A stretch of DNA of 41,360 nucleotides, taken from positions 1 through 41,360 of the forward strand of contig CAMCBW010000045.1 of the NCBI GenBank assembly GCA_945873105.1. Direction: 5' to 3'. The translations under genes were made by a program, and so were the position numbers. Within the stretch, counting starts at the first letter, position 1. Each line of letters starts with the position of its first letter. Under the pieces are notes generated by a model. The model did no database searches and had not been told where the DNA came from. It saw nothing but the letters and a program-made list of their open reading frames with translations. This DNA is from Tangfeifania diversioriginum (lineage in GTDB: Bacteria; Bacteroidota; Bacteroidia; Bacteroidales; Prolixibacteraceae). Positions 31,901 to 40,490 of this stretch are shown piece after piece.

Positions 31901-33850
31901 CTCTCCATGTCCAAGGTGGGTGGAGTACCAAACTTCCAATCAAACCTCTCCATCCATCAATTTGCCCTGCTTGATTCGGTGATGGGAACCCTTAAATTTG
32001 CAGCGCAATCCGGCTACGAGCGGTTGGAATTGGATGCAAATCTTGAAAACAATCAAAATAGGATTACCCTTTCTGGCTATGTAGACCAATATTCAAGTAC
32101 TCCCACACTTAACCTGAAGACGGAACTGCGCATCAATGAACTGAATCACTTTGAAAAATTGTCATTGGGGACACTTTCACAGATGGGTGGGAAAGTGAAA
32201 GGAGATCTCTCCATCAAAGGGACTCCGGATAAACCGCTGATGGAGGGATTTCTGGACTTTGATCATACCATCTTCAAAGTCAACTCTCTGAATCTGCTGG
32301 CCAAACTGAAAAAGGAGAGAGTTCTGATCGACAGGGAGGGTCTTCATTTCGAAGAGTTTGAAGTAGAGGATGCAAAGGGCAAGCGGATGGTTGTAGATGG
32401 GGATCTTTTCACCAATTATGCAGATCAGTTTCGATACAATTTTCACATTGTCGCCAAAGGTTTTCAACCTGTCAACAGTACACCCGCCGACAATCCGATT
32501 TTCTTCGGCAAGCTGGAAATGGACAATGACATCCGGATAACCGGAGACCTGGAAAATCCAAAGATAGAGGCAGATGTGAGCATCAACAGTGCTACAAATC
32601 TTACGTATGTTTTACCTGGCGACGAGTTGAAGCTGGTCTCCTCAGAGGGTATTGTCGAATTCAGGGATGCTGCAAATCGCTCTGATACCCTCGAATTGGC
32701 AGTACAGGCAGCCTATCTTTCAGATTCCATCATCTCCAAATTCTCTGCTTTGGATCTTAAAATGAACCTGGAGATAAGTCCTGATGCCAAATTTAGGCTG
32801 GACATTAATCCGAAATCAGGAGATTACTTGTCGATCAGTGGCAGTGCAAAACTTAATATATCGTCTGATGTGTCAGGAAACCAATCTGTCACTGGTATTT
32901 TTGAGGCAAAATCAGGAAATTACCAATTGTCATTTTTTGGATTGGTTAAAAAGAGCTTTGCCATTTTGCCGGGAAGCAGGATTGCCTGGTCGGGCCGGCC
33001 AATGGATGCGGAGGTTGACATTACGGCTGGATACTCTGTAAGAACCTCCTCTGTGGCACTCGTCAGCAATGAAACATCCGGCATGAGTGATGCGGAGAAG
33101 AATGTCTACAAACAGCGGCTTCCCTATGAAGTCAAGTTGCACATACGGGGTTTTCCAACGAAGCCGGAGATCAACTTTGAGCTGGACCTGCCGGATAGCT
33201 ACAGGGCTGAATACCCGGTGGTAGCTTCCAAAATTGATCGGTTAAATACAGAGGAGATGAGTTCCGAATTGAACAAGCAAGTCTTTGCATTGTTGGTGAC
33301 AGGTAGTTTCATTTCCGATGGGTTTGATGCCGGTTCGGCAGGTACCGCCTCTGAATTTGCATCGACTACCGCCCGGAACAGTGTGAATGGCATTCTTGCC
33401 GATCAGCTGAACAATATCTCCGGCAGATACATCAACAATGTGGATCTTAATTTTGGACTGACCTCCTACGAGGATTATGGAGGCGGAGGAAGTGATACAA
33501 GAACGGAATTGGATGTACAGCTTTCCAAGAAATTGTTCAACGACCGTTTGACCGTTGAGGCCCAGGGTTCTTTTGACCTGTCGGGTGACAAGAAGAATAC
33601 CGGTTCATCCAACGAGCGAACGAATGGGGAGGTCGGGGTAATCTACCAGTTGACTCCCAACAACGATTACAAGCTAAAGGTCTATTACAAGAATATTTAC
33701 GATCTTTTTGAAGGCGAACTAACCTGCAGCGGTATCGCCTTGATTCTGGAGAAGGAATTTGAATCCCTTCTCAGGGAGGAGCGGCAGGTGAAGGCAAAGA
33801 AAAAGTTTATTCAGAAGTACTTCCCTAAAAAGGAATCAGGTAATCAGTAA
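29000..33850 (+). CDS. tamB: TamB-family translocation and assembly module / lipid-transport protein
   Basis: A 1616-aa envelope protein. A single N-terminal membrane anchor (about residues 22-42, FSLVVLMLCLLLVAAVNIPSV) is followed by the AsmA-like start LVGKVIKGISEKSG. A very long series of amphipathic beta-strands forms the hydrophobic-groove beta-taco typical of bridge-like lipid-transfer proteins. The C-terminal DUF490 domain occupies about the last 400 residues, including DADVSINSATNLTYVLPGDE-like strands and FALLVTGSFISD. TamB spans the periplasm and works with the outer-membrane partner encoded next to it (33885-36308). The length is normal for Bacteroidota. The start is supported by the basic stretch before the anchor. 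Confidence 0.93.
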   Translation: MLRVKEWVDKLKLGKIVRYLLRFSLVVLMLCLLLVAAVNIPSVQTFLVGKVIKGISEKSGTMLGLQAVRVSLPNSVQIDKLYIQDQNKDTLVYLGSLKVKIGLFKLLRNRVSIQSVDLDEGIVNVSRNDSTAVFNYQFLIDHFVTNGVEQKPDSDQTAASEWNLELDEIRLRQVQLAWSDPRSGQKAVVQLQDFRTSFKEFDLPRQLLSIRRIEAKNCTVKVALTHPPVGNQSNNLQRTAAQSPGEQNAAELGTVGFPDWHINVDQLLLENSHVRYDQQEIPAMAKGLDFNHLCLTNLNAGLHDLVISREGVSASLDRLDFEEQSGTQLSSLQGVIQFTERCLNISDLRLETPLSLVSGSTRVDFPTFGELTTNIGNCDLKADWKEVRIGGKDLLLFLPELETNSYFKMIEPKGILLSAAVEGKINSLDVKKIDLSLLSASRLQAHGKINGLPDYQKMELDISLDQFSTCRADLSPLLDPYLSGDFHLPGVMRLSGNVKGTMDSFKADASFSSSYGNLTTTVHYVSPARKGEDNLKLGFTLHQINAGAFLGNGMFGNISASGKVSGSGITSGNLSGSAGIEIQQARINNYDYTNLTVDSRISNNQVRIAASSNDPALLFNLKAETDLGGENKKLSTQLELIRMDLQALNFSERKLMLSTNLAASMNYVNLNSAEATIDLRDTRMLNDSKPLDVKAISLYAMATPDSLRFRLNSDLADVTIFGQGDPAKLPEIFQAAGQRYLGVAVTGENFPGCYLTLQAKINSKNIVRDYFPALQELDISNLFGDYQSLNNQLTLHAKIPAVVYGKVHLDSLYLDIAGENERLSMDLGLRQLRYDSLMINNLAFNGSVVKGLIHSRFSISDAAGRPKYLFANEIKIKPDTVTVGFLPEGLLLDGETWKSVNGNLFRSERGVVSTQQFNFSNQGQSFELIARGEESKLVFKDFKLSNLANVLNYKGKQNIVNGVLSGELSMSKVGGVPNFQSNLSIHQFALLDSVMGTLKFAAQSGYERLELDANLENNQNRITLSGYVDQYSSTPTLNLKTELRINELNHFEKLSLGTLSQMGGKVKGDLSIKGTPDKPLMEGFLDFDHTIFKVNSLNLLAKLKKERVLIDREGLHFEEFEVEDAKGKRMVVDGDLFTNYADQFRYNFHIVAKGFQPVNSTPADNPIFFGKLEMDNDIRITGDLENPKIEADVSINSATNLTYVLPGDELKLVSSEGIVEFRDAANRSDTLELAVQAAYLSDSIISKFSALDLKMNLEISPDAKFRLDINPKSGDYLSISGSAKLNISSDVSGNQSVTGIFEAKSGNYQLSFFGLVKKSFAILPGSRIAWSGRPMDAEVDITAGYSVRTSSVALVSNETSGMSDAEKNVYKQRLPYEVKLHIRGFPTKPEINFELDLPDSYRAEYPVVASKIDRLNTEEMSSELNKQVFALLVTGSFISDGFDAGSAGTASEFASTTARNSVNGILADQLNNISGRYINNVDLNFGLTSYEDYGGGGSDTRTELDVQLSKKLFNDRLTVEAQGSFDLSGDKKNTGSSNERTNGEVGVIYQLTPNNDYKLKVYYKNIYDLFEGELTCSGIALILEKEFESLLREERQVKAKKKFIQKYFPKKESGNQ

Positions 33851-33884
33851 TATGGAAAATCCGGTTAGGTTAGAATTATAATGG

Positions 33885-36308
33885 TTGACTATGGGTTGTA
33901 AAAGGTGTAGGCGTAAATGGGTAATCACTGAAACTGTTGTTTTTGGGGATATCTGCCTTGCGTATGGCGGGAGGATCGCTAGCTCCCTGTATGCTGGGGT
34001 CCTTCCTTTGGTTTTCCGAAGGTTGGGACTGGGGTTTGCCGGATTTTTATGGGCCCTTTTCATCTTGACAGGATGCACCGGTTTGAAACATTTGGAGGAC
34101 AATAGTTTCCTCTATACCGGGTATTCGATAAAAATGGATTCAATTCACCAGCTCTCTGACCCCTCCGGCACCCTCTCTGAATTGAAATCCCTGATCGACC
34201 ACAAACCAAACCGGAAAATATTGTGGATGCGCCCCTCTTTGTCCCTTTACAACCTCATCCCTGAACCCAAAAGGGACAGCACTTTTCAACATTGGTTGAA
34301 ATACCGTTTGGGTGAACCACCGGTCCTTCTTGCCGGTTTTAATCTTAAAAATAGCGTTGCGGCTTTTGAAAACAGGCTTCACAACAGGGGTAATTTAAAG
34401 GCGCAAGCCAATGCAGAGGTTCGTTACAAAGGAAGAACAGCCAATGTCCGAATTGCCGTGACACCCGGCACACCCTATACCATCAAAAGTTTGAGCTACC
34501 CCAAAGGAGCGCAGGGTATTGCAGCGGATATTCAGCAACAGTATGCCGGATCACTCCTCAAACCTGGCGATATTTACCGGTTGAAGAATTTTGAGATGGA
34601 GCGGAAACGGATTGATGAGGCGCTCAAGAAGGTTGGATATTACTATTTCAATGCTGACTATCTTCTTTTTCAGGCAGATACATTTGCGGGAGCAAATTCC
34701 ATGGATGTGACACTCACCATCAAGCCGCAAACACCGCAAAAGGCAATGACAGCATTCAAATACTACCAGATTTACATCAACGATGACTATCTGTCCAACA
34801 ATTACCACCCCGATACCACAAAATTAGGTGCCATATTCTATCTCTCCCATGAAAAGAAAATAAAGCCCGGTACTCTTCTGAATACCATTTCTTTTGAACC
34901 TGACTCACTCTATTCCATTTCAGACCATTACAATACCTTGCGGCAATTGATGGGGATCGGTATATACAGATATGCCAATGCCAGGTTTGAACCTGTGGAC
35001 AGCATGGGGAACAGGCTGAATGTTCATCTTTACCTCAAACCACACAAGAAAATATCCCTCAGCGCGGAGTTGGACGGAACCATCAAATCCAACAATTTTG
35101 CAGGACCAGGTCTCAATTTGATCTATAAAAACAGAAATGCCTTTCATGGGGCAGAGTTGCTGACGGTCACATTGGGGGAGAGTTTTGAAACACAGCTCAG
35201 GGGAGATGCCAAAGGACAGACCTCTTTTCAAACCCTGGTGGATGCCACTTTGACCCTCCCACGGGTCATTCCGTTTAATTTTGTGAAGCAGATTACAAAA
35301 TCCTATGTCCCAAAGACCACCATTTCCGCCGGATTTGGCATGTTTTCGAGGGTAGATCTCTATCGGCTGAACTCATTCAACACCACCTTTGGATACAATT
35401 GGAGACCCAATGCCAAATATACGCATACCATTAAACCTTTTGAAATTTCCTACTCACGCCTGGCCAATTCGACGGAAGCGTTCGAGGATTACCTGCAGCA
35501 AAATCCTACGGTGAGAAAGAGCTTTGAGGAACAGTTTATCCTGGGTGGTAGCTACAGTTTCACCAACAACAATATCTTTCCCACTGGAAGCAGGCATATC
35601 CTGTATCTGGATGAATCAATTGACATTGCCGGCAACCTGGTCGGTACCCTGACTTCGGTCATTCAGGGCCAGCGGCCGGACAAGCAGAATCCCTTCAGGC
35701 TGATGGGGTTGCCCTACGCTCAGTTTGCAAGGATTAAAAATGAACTGAGATACCTGTATGATCCGGGAAAGAAGTACCAGCTGGCAGCACGTATCATTGC
35801 TGCCGCCGCACTGCCATATGGCAATTCAACCACCATCCCCTATGTGCGTCAATATTTTGTGGGCGGAACCAACAGCATCCGTGCCTTCATTGCCAGAGCC
35901 CTGGGGCCTGGTACCTACAAGCCGGAGGTGGAAGGTGACAAGTACATCGACCAGGCGGGGGATATAAAGCTGGAGACAAGTGTTGAATACCGGTTCGACC
36001 TGTACCGCTACATGAAAGGGGCCTTGTTTGCCGATGCTGGTAATATTTGGCTCGTCAACGAAGATCCACAACGTAACGGAGGCAAGTTTAATCCAAAGAC
36101 CTTTTACCGTGAGATCGCGGTGGGTGCTGGTGCCGGTTTGCGCTTCGACTTTAGCTACATCATTGTTCGCCTGGATTTGGCCATTCCATTGTGCAAACCC
36201 TATCTTCCGCAGGGAAGCCGCTGGGCAGTTAGCCAGATCGACATGGGCAATCCCGCCTGGCGCAAGGAGAACCTTGTTTGGAACTTTGCCATTGGCTATC
36301 CTTTCTGA
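33885..36308 (+). CDS. tamL: TamL, BamA/TamA-family outer-membrane lipoprotein
   Basis: An Omp85-family protein encoded 34 bp after tamB. A lipobox (ALFILTGC, Cys64 in the longest frame) marks it as a lipoprotein, the Bacteroidota TamA variant called TamL. POTRA-like domains follow (about 100-380), then a 16-strand barrel. Surface/lid elements include GGTNSIRAFIARALGPG and FADAGNIWLVNED, and the C-terminus is aromatic (FAIGYPF). The 5' end is uncertain. The frame from ATG 33885 gives 807 aa but an implausibly long N-region before the lipobox. TTG codons at 34008 and 34023 are in frame and would give a normal signal peptide. Confidence 0.9.
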   Translation: MTMGCKRCRRKWVITETVVFGDICLAYGGRIASSLYAGVLPLVFRRLGLGFAGFLWALFILTGCTGLKHLEDNSFLYTGYSIKMDSIHQLSDPSGTLSELKSLIDHKPNRKILWMRPSLSLYNLIPEPKRDSTFQHWLKYRLGEPPVLLAGFNLKNSVAAFENRLHNRGNLKAQANAEVRYKGRTANVRIAVTPGTPYTIKSLSYPKGAQGIAADIQQQYAGSLLKPGDIYRLKNFEMERKRIDEALKKVGYYYFNADYLLFQADTFAGANSMDVTLTIKPQTPQKAMTAFKYYQIYINDDYLSNNYHPDTTKLGAIFYLSHEKKIKPGTLLNTISFEPDSLYSISDHYNTLRQLMGIGIYRYANARFEPVDSMGNRLNVHLYLKPHKKISLSAELDGTIKSNNFAGPGLNLIYKNRNAFHGAELLTVTLGESFETQLRGDAKGQTSFQTLVDATLTLPRVIPFNFVKQITKSYVPKTTISAGFGMFSRVDLYRLNSFNTTFGYNWRPNAKYTHTIKPFEISYSRLANSTEAFEDYLQQNPTVRKSFEEQFILGGSYSFTNNNIFPTGSRHILYLDESIDIAGNLVGTLTSVIQGQRPDKQNPFRLMGLPYAQFARIKNELRYLYDPGKKYQLAARIIAAAALPYGNSTTIPYVRQYFVGGTNSIRAFIARALGPGTYKPEVEGDKYIDQAGDIKLETSVEYRFDLYRYMKGALFADAGNIWLVNEDPQRNGGKFNPKTFYREIAVGAGAGLRFDFSYIIVRLDLAIPLCKPYLPQGSRWAVSQIDMGNPAWRKENLVWNFAIGYPF

Positions 36309-36383
36309 GGAGAAGAATCAGCCTGAAATTTGCTGCCTTGAATCTTAAGAAATTAATGTACAAATAATAATATCCTATTCTTT

Positions 36384-36415
36384 TCTTTGCGAACTTGGCG
36401 GGCTTTGCGCGAAAC
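36384..36415. repeat. Short simple repeat (CTTTGCGAA type)
   Basis: Three imperfect units, CTTTGCGAA, CTTGGCGGG and CTTTGCGCG, run in tandem between the end of tamL and the convergent small gene. The unit is about 9 nt, but its sequence is unrelated to the AGTGCCTA arrays. Confidence 0.45.
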
Positions 36416-36499
36416 CAAAGGCAAATAGCTGCAAGTGGGAGAATTTGAAACTACGTCATTTAATCGTTCTTCTAATTTGATTTGTCTCCAACAATGGTT

Positions 36500-36769
36500 T
36501 TATTGCCCCAGTTTGAAGACCAAACCTCCACCCACTCCAAATTGGTACATGGTCGAGTAGGAACTTACCCCTGCTCCGACACCGCCGGTTCCAAAATAGA
36601 ATCCTCCCCATTGAAATCCCTGGTTCACCTTGGCATACGTATCGTCGAAATGTACTTTGTCCGTAAAACTCTTGCTGGTATAGGTGTTCAGAAGCAGGGA
36701 GCCCTCCTCCTGCGCCTGTAGGGCAACAGTGGTGTAAAGCAAAAAGAGCACTAAAATGGTTTTCTTCAT
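36500..36769 (-). CDS. Small secreted glycine-rich protein
   Basis: The start at 36769 is chosen because MKKTILVLFLLYTTVALQAQ is a clean signal peptide. The longer frame from 36832 adds an unlikely Cys-rich extension. The product is 89 aa, with about 70 in the mature form. The second half is rich in Gly, Phe and Tyr with alternating strands (GFQWGGFYFGTGGVGAGVSSYSTM and GVGGGLVFKLG). It resembles a fragment or minimal form of an outer-membrane barrel protein. No domain was recognised. It may be the remnant of a larger gene or a genuine small exported protein. Confidence 0.55.
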   Translation of the reverse strand: MKKTILVLFLLYTTVALQAQEEGSLLLNTYTSKSFTDKVHFDDTYAKVNQGFQWGGFYFGTGGVGAGVSSYSTMYQFGVGGGLVFKLGQ

Positions 36770-37100
36770 GGTAGATTTTATGATTGGTATCAACGTAATT
36801 AAACAGTATTTACTGCATGAGCAACTTTTCATCGCCTTTTATAACGATTCCATATGGTTTTGGTTACTGGAAATAGGATAATTTATCCGGAAGGAGCTAT
36901 CCCATATTTGCATGCTTAGTCTAAATAAACCGCATTTTTTTTTATTGTCTCATGTTGTATTACATTTGCATTTCAAAGATTCTTGCGCAGATTTGTGATC
37001 ATCTTCTGCAAGAATCACTCAATCCTACGGGTATTATCCAACCCGTCCAATAATTGATGTACTTTATTGCTCACTGATAGAATTAAACCATTCCATTCCA
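36770..37100. other. 331-bp divergent promoter region
   Basis: This region lies between the small secreted protein (-) and a lipoprotein gene (+). It holds the candidate -7 box TACATTTG at 36961-36968 and the leader hairpin at 36978-37016, described separately. No gene was found in it. Confidence 0.45.
36961..37016 (+). promoter_or_regulatory. Candidate promoter and structured leader of the lipoprotein gene
   Basis: TACATTTG (36961-36968) fits the Bacteroidota -7 consensus TAnnTTTG, and a T-rich tract lies at the -33 position. About 10 nt downstream begins a hairpin: GATTCTTGC (36978-36986) / GCAAGAATC (37008-37016), with an inner AGAT / ATCT pairing across a small internal loop. The transcript would thus start close to the hairpin, which could stabilise the mRNA or regulate it. 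The leader is about 125 nt. Confidence 0.4.
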
Positions 37101-37739
37101 ATGACAAAGCAAATTGCACTATTTTTCGTTTTGGCGCTGACCATTGCAGCCTGCAAAACGCCCCAACGCGTCACCAGTACCTGGGTCAACAAGGAGGCGC
37201 TACCCAGAGGTCCTTACAAATCCATCATGGTCATTGTAATGGCCAAGGATATTTCTGCGAAGTTTGCCATTGAGAAACGGCTGGCAGCGCTCATCAGCTC
37301 ACGTGGACAGAAAGTTGTCGAGAGCGGGGATGTTTTTCCGCCCTCTCTTGCGGGCAATTCGAAAGAATCGAGGGAGATCCTGAAAGCTGCCATAGCCAGA
37401 ACCGGTTGTGATGCTGTTTTTACGATGGCTGTACTGGATGTGAAAACGGAGAAAAACTATCAGCAATCCTCCTTCCTCTCCCCAGTCTCCATGTATGATT
37501 TCTATGGAAACTATGGAAGTTATTATGCCTACCGTTTTGATCAGGTCTATGCACCGGGATACTATACCGAAAATAAAACCTACTTTCTGGAGACCAATTT
37601 TTACGATCTGAAGGATGACCTGTTGCTTTGGTCTATCCAGTCTACCGCCACCAATCCAAAGGACCTGGAGAAGTTTTTCAAGGATTATTCCGCAGTTATC
37701 TTTTCGGAGTTGAAGAACCAGGGTCTTCTGGCAAAGTAG
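37101..37739 (+). CDS. Uncharacterised lipoprotein
   Basis: A 212-aa protein with a clear lipobox (LALTIAAC, Cys18). The mature part begins KTPQRVTSTWVNKEALPRGPYKSI and then has a Rossmann-like alternation. It includes MVIVMAKDISAKFAIEKRLAALISSRG and IARTGCDAVFTMAVLDV, which resembles lipoproteins that present a short beta-alpha fold (DUF4136-like). A Tyr-rich stretch (YDFYGNYGSYYAYRFDQVY) follows. No catalytic motif was recognised. It is monocistronic, 65 bp upstream of guaB and on the same strand. Confidence 0.75.
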   Translation: MTKQIALFFVLALTIAACKTPQRVTSTWVNKEALPRGPYKSIMVIVMAKDISAKFAIEKRLAALISSRGQKVVESGDVFPPSLAGNSKESREILKAAIARTGCDAVFTMAVLDVKTEKNYQQSSFLSPVSMYDFYGNYGSYYAYRFDQVYAPGYYTENKTYFLETNFYDLKDDLLLWSIQSTATNPKDLEKFFKDYSAVIFSELKNQGLLAK

Positions 37740-37804
37740 TCAATGAGTGGCTGGTTAGTCAGGTTGTTTTTACATAAAATTGCAAAGTTTTAAATTTCGC
37801 TTAT

Positions 37805-39307
37805 ATGGCACAAATCATCAATGATATCTCGCGTACCTTCAATGAATATCTGCTGATTCCGGGGCTCACCCCCAAAGATTGCACCCCGGACCGGATTAAC
37901 CTGAAGACACCATTGGTCAAATTTTCCAGGGGTGCAGTTTCACCCATCGTTTTGAATATTCCTTTTGTGTCGGCGATCATGCAATCCGTTTCGGATTCGA
38001 ACATGGCCATAGCGCTGGCAAGAAACGGAGGATTGTCTTTTATTTTTGGATCCCAATCCATTGAAGACCAGACCGACATGGTTCGGAAAGTTAAGAAATT
38101 CAAGGCCGGATTTGTCGTGAGCGATGCCAATTTAAAACCGGATCAAACCTTGCGGGAGGTCATCGATCTGAAAAATACCAAGGGGTTTTCTACCATTGGG
38201 ATTACCCACGACGGAACTTCGGGCGGGAAATTGTTGGGCATGGTTACCAGCAGGGATTATCGTCCGACCAGGGATAACCTGGAGATGAAGATTGAAGATT
38301 TTATGACCCCCTTTCCCAAATTGGTAACCGGGAGGTACGGAATTAGCCTGGATGAGGCCAACGACATCATCTGGGAGAACAAGGTAAATACACTTCCGAT
38401 CATTGATGACCAACAATGCCTGAAGTATTTTGTGTTCAGGAAAGACTACGACAACCACCAGAACAATCCGGACGAGTTGCTGGATTCGCACAAAAGGTTG
38501 TTGGTCGGTGCAGGTATCAATACGCGTGACTATGCCGAACGAATCCCGGCTTTGGTGGAAGCCGGAGTGGATGTACTTTGCATCGATTCCTCCGACGGAT
38601 TTTCGGAGTGGCAGATGGAGACCATCCGGTTTGTCCGCGACAATTATGGCGACACGGTAAAAATTGGGGCCGGCAACGTGGTAGACCTGGATGGTTTTAA
38701 TTATTTGGCGGATGCGGGGGCAGATTTTATCAAAGTTGGCATCGGCGGGGGTTCCATTTGTATTACAAGGGAGCAGAAGGGCATTGGCAGGGGACAGGCA
38801 TCGGCGCTGATAGAAGTGGCCAAAGCAAGGGATGACTATTTTGCCACCCACGGGGTCTATATTCCCATCTGCTCGGATGGGGGGATCGTGCAGGACTATC
38901 ACATGGTGCTTGCACTGGCAATGGGAGCCGATTTCATCATGATGGGTCGTTACTTTGCCAGGTTCGATGAAAGTCCGACCAAAAAACTGATTGTAGGCGG
39001 AAACTATGTAAAAGAGTATTGGGGCGAAGGGTCCAACCGGGCCAGAAACTGGCAGCGCTACGACATGGGAGGCAAGTCGTCATTGAAATTTGAGGAAGGG
39101 GTGGACAGCTACGTCCCCTATGCCGGTAAGTTGAAGGACAACCTGGATGTAACCCTGGGCAAGATTAAATCCACCATCTGCAGTTGTGGTGCCTTTTCAA
39201 TACCGGAGTTGAAGGAGATTGCAAAAATAACCATGGTATCGTCAACCGGGATCATCGAAGGGGGAGCACACGATGTCATCCTGAAGGAGACTAAAACAGA
39301 CAATTAG
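37805..39307 (+). CDS. guaB: IMP dehydrogenase (divergent clade)
   Basis: IMP dehydrogenase catalyses NAD-dependent oxidation of IMP to XMP, the committed step to guanine nucleotides, in the cytoplasm. It is 500 aa. The TIM barrel is interrupted by a CBS pair at about 110-220 ([21 protein letters not shown]). The active-site loop reads [20 protein letters not shown] with nucleophile C319. Canonical enzymes have GPGSICTTR and GVGVPQ, so this belongs to a separate clade. The flap region has [15 protein letters not shown], retaining the Arg-Tyr pair. The N-terminus also differs from the usual TYDDVLLIP form, reading [13 protein letters not shown]. An ABM-fold gene follows 11 bp downstream. Confidence 0.93.
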   Translation: MAQIINDISRTFNEYLLIPGLTPKDCTPDRINLKTPLVKFSRGAVSPIVLNIPFVSAIMQSVSDSNMAIALARNGGLSFIFGSQSIEDQTDMVRKVKKFKAGFVVSDANLKPDQTLREVIDLKNTKGFSTIGITHDGTSGGKLLGMVTSRDYRPTRDNLEMKIEDFMTPFPKLVTGRYGISLDEANDIIWENKVNTLPIIDDQQCLKYFVFRKDYDNHQNNPDELLDSHKRLLVGAGINTRDYAERIPALVEAGVDVLCIDSSDGFSEWQMETIRFVRDNYGDTVKIGAGNVVDLDGFNYLADAGADFIKVGIGGGSICITREQKGIGRGQASALIEVAKARDDYFATHGVYIPICSDGGIVQDYHMVLALAMGADFIMMGRYFARFDESPTKKLIVGGNYVKEYWGEGSNRARNWQRYDMGGKSSLKFEEGVDSYVPYAGKLKDNLDVTLGKIKSTICSCGAFSIPELKEIAKITMVSSTGIIEGGAHDVILKETKTDN

Positions 39308-39318
39308 GGGGAATTATC

Positions 39319-39597
39319 ATGAGAAAAGTAATCAACGCACGAATCACTGTAAATCCGGAAGCAGTTGAACAATTTTTAAACTACGCCCGGGTAATTGTTC
39401 TGGCCAGCAACCTGGAAGAGGGATGTTTGGTCTATACGCTTTACCAGGAGGTTGGAGAGCCTTCCAGTTTTATTTTTTATGAGGAGTATGTCAACCAGGA
39501 TGCTGTTGACTTCCACAATGCTACCAGCCATTTCAAAACATTTATAAGCCAGATCACCGAGCTATTGCAGGGTCATCCGGTGATCGAAGTTTTTTGA
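39319..39597 (+). CDS. ABM-fold monooxygenase-like protein
   Basis: A 92-aa protein with one ferredoxin-like ABM domain: INARITVNPEAVEQFLNYA, then EEGCLVYTLYQEVGEPSSFIFYEEYVNQDAVDFH. It resembles YgiN-type putative quinol monooxygenases, which act as dimers without metal or cofactor. The start lies 11 bp after the guaB stop codon, so the two are probably co-transcribed. No functional link between them is known. Confidence 0.85.
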   Translation: MRKVINARITVNPEAVEQFLNYARVIVLASNLEEGCLVYTLYQEVGEPSSFIFYEEYVNQDAVDFHNATSHFKTFISQITELLQGHPVIEVF

Positions 39598-39620
39598 TTT
39601 GTATAGGTAAATGGTTACAG

Positions 39621-39646
39621 CTGTCAGGTTCTTGAAAACCTGACAG
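39621..39646. repeat. Palindromic repeat CTGTCAGGTT
   Basis: Perfect 10-bp inverted repeat CTGTCAGGTT (39621-39630) / AACCTGACAG (39637-39646) with loop CTTGAA. No T-tract follows, so it is not a standard terminator. Similar CTGTCAGGTT dyads are, from memory, scattered between genes in other Bacteroidota. Confidence 0.6.
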
Positions 39647-39772
39647 TTGAATAACTTTATCCAGCTTTTCCAGTTCTTGCTGGTTTTCCCAATTTACCAT
39701 TTTCAGGGGAGGTTTAAAAACTGAATTGGCCTTCATGGTAAAAAACCTTACAGCCAAACCTTTGTATCAATT

Positions 39773-40294
39773 ATGATAGAAACAGAGCGTCTTGTTTTAA
39801 TACCACTGACTTACGAGCAATTATTAAAATATGTGAAATGCGATAATTCATTGGAGAAAGAGCTGAATTTAAAGGAAACTTCCAGAACAATTTCTCCTGA
39901 ACTAAAAGAAGCATTTGAACAAACAATTCTTCCAAGCGTGGCGGACAAGACAAAAAACTATTTATATTCAACGCTTTGGACAGCAATTTCAAAAACTGAG
40001 AATAGGATGGTTGCTGACTTGTGTATAACTGGCGAACCAAATTCAGACGGAGAAATTGAAATTGGTTATGGAACCTATGAGGAATTCCAGAATAAGGGGT
40101 TTATGACAGAAATTGTTCGAGGGATTATAGACTGGTTAAAATCACAAGCAGATGTCAAATCAATCATTGCATCTACAGACAAATCAAATATTGCTTCTTA
40201 CATTGTCCTGGAAAAAAACAGGTTTAGATTGGTAGGCGAAACAGAAATGCTGCTAAATTGGAAATTGGAAATGAATAATGAAGTTGTTGTTTGA
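39773..40294 (+). CDS. GNAT-family N-acetyltransferase (RimJ/RimL type)
   Basis: A 173-aa protein. The start IETERLVLIPLTYEQL is typical of the RimJ/RimL/YdaF subgroup. The GNAT core includes EIEIGYGTYEEFQNKGFMTEIV, with the acetyl-CoA pyrophosphate loop QNKGFM, and the motif SNIASYIVLEKNRFRLVGET. The substrate, either a protein N-terminus or a small amine, cannot be told. The base composition is more AT-rich than that of the genes before it, which may mean recent acquisition. Confidence 0.88.
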   Translation: MIETERLVLIPLTYEQLLKYVKCDNSLEKELNLKETSRTISPELKEAFEQTILPSVADKTKNYLYSTLWTAISKTENRMVADLCITGEPNSDGEIEIGYGTYEEFQNKGFMTEIVRGIIDWLKSQADVKSIIASTDKSNIASYIVLEKNRFRLVGETEMLLNWKLEMNNEVVV

Positions 40295-40490
40295 AGAATA
40301 GACAACAAAACGCTAAATTGCGTTGAGAAGTATTTCGGGAAAGTTGATTATTCACGAATTGTTGCCTGCAGCAACTATTGTAGAGCTTGGTAGACAAGTG
40401 CTTGCAAATGCCAACTTTTCGCACCGCTAACTTTTTTTTGCCAATTTATGAATGGAGAGCGTCATTCATTGATAAGAACAAGCAGGTAGT

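Noticed and set aside
33885-34007. N-terminal 41 residues of the longest tamL frame
   Set aside because: A long region with no signal-peptide character precedes the lipobox. They are probably untranslated, but the start cannot be fixed from sequence alone, so the long frame is kept in the feature with this warning.
39554-39757. 67-codon minus-strand frame after the ABM gene
   Set aside because: The C-terminal half translates the CTGTCAGGTT palindrome and the end of the ABM gene. Residues 9-35 (MKANSVFKPPLKMVNWENQQ onward) look protein-like and might be a remnant, but cannot be supported.
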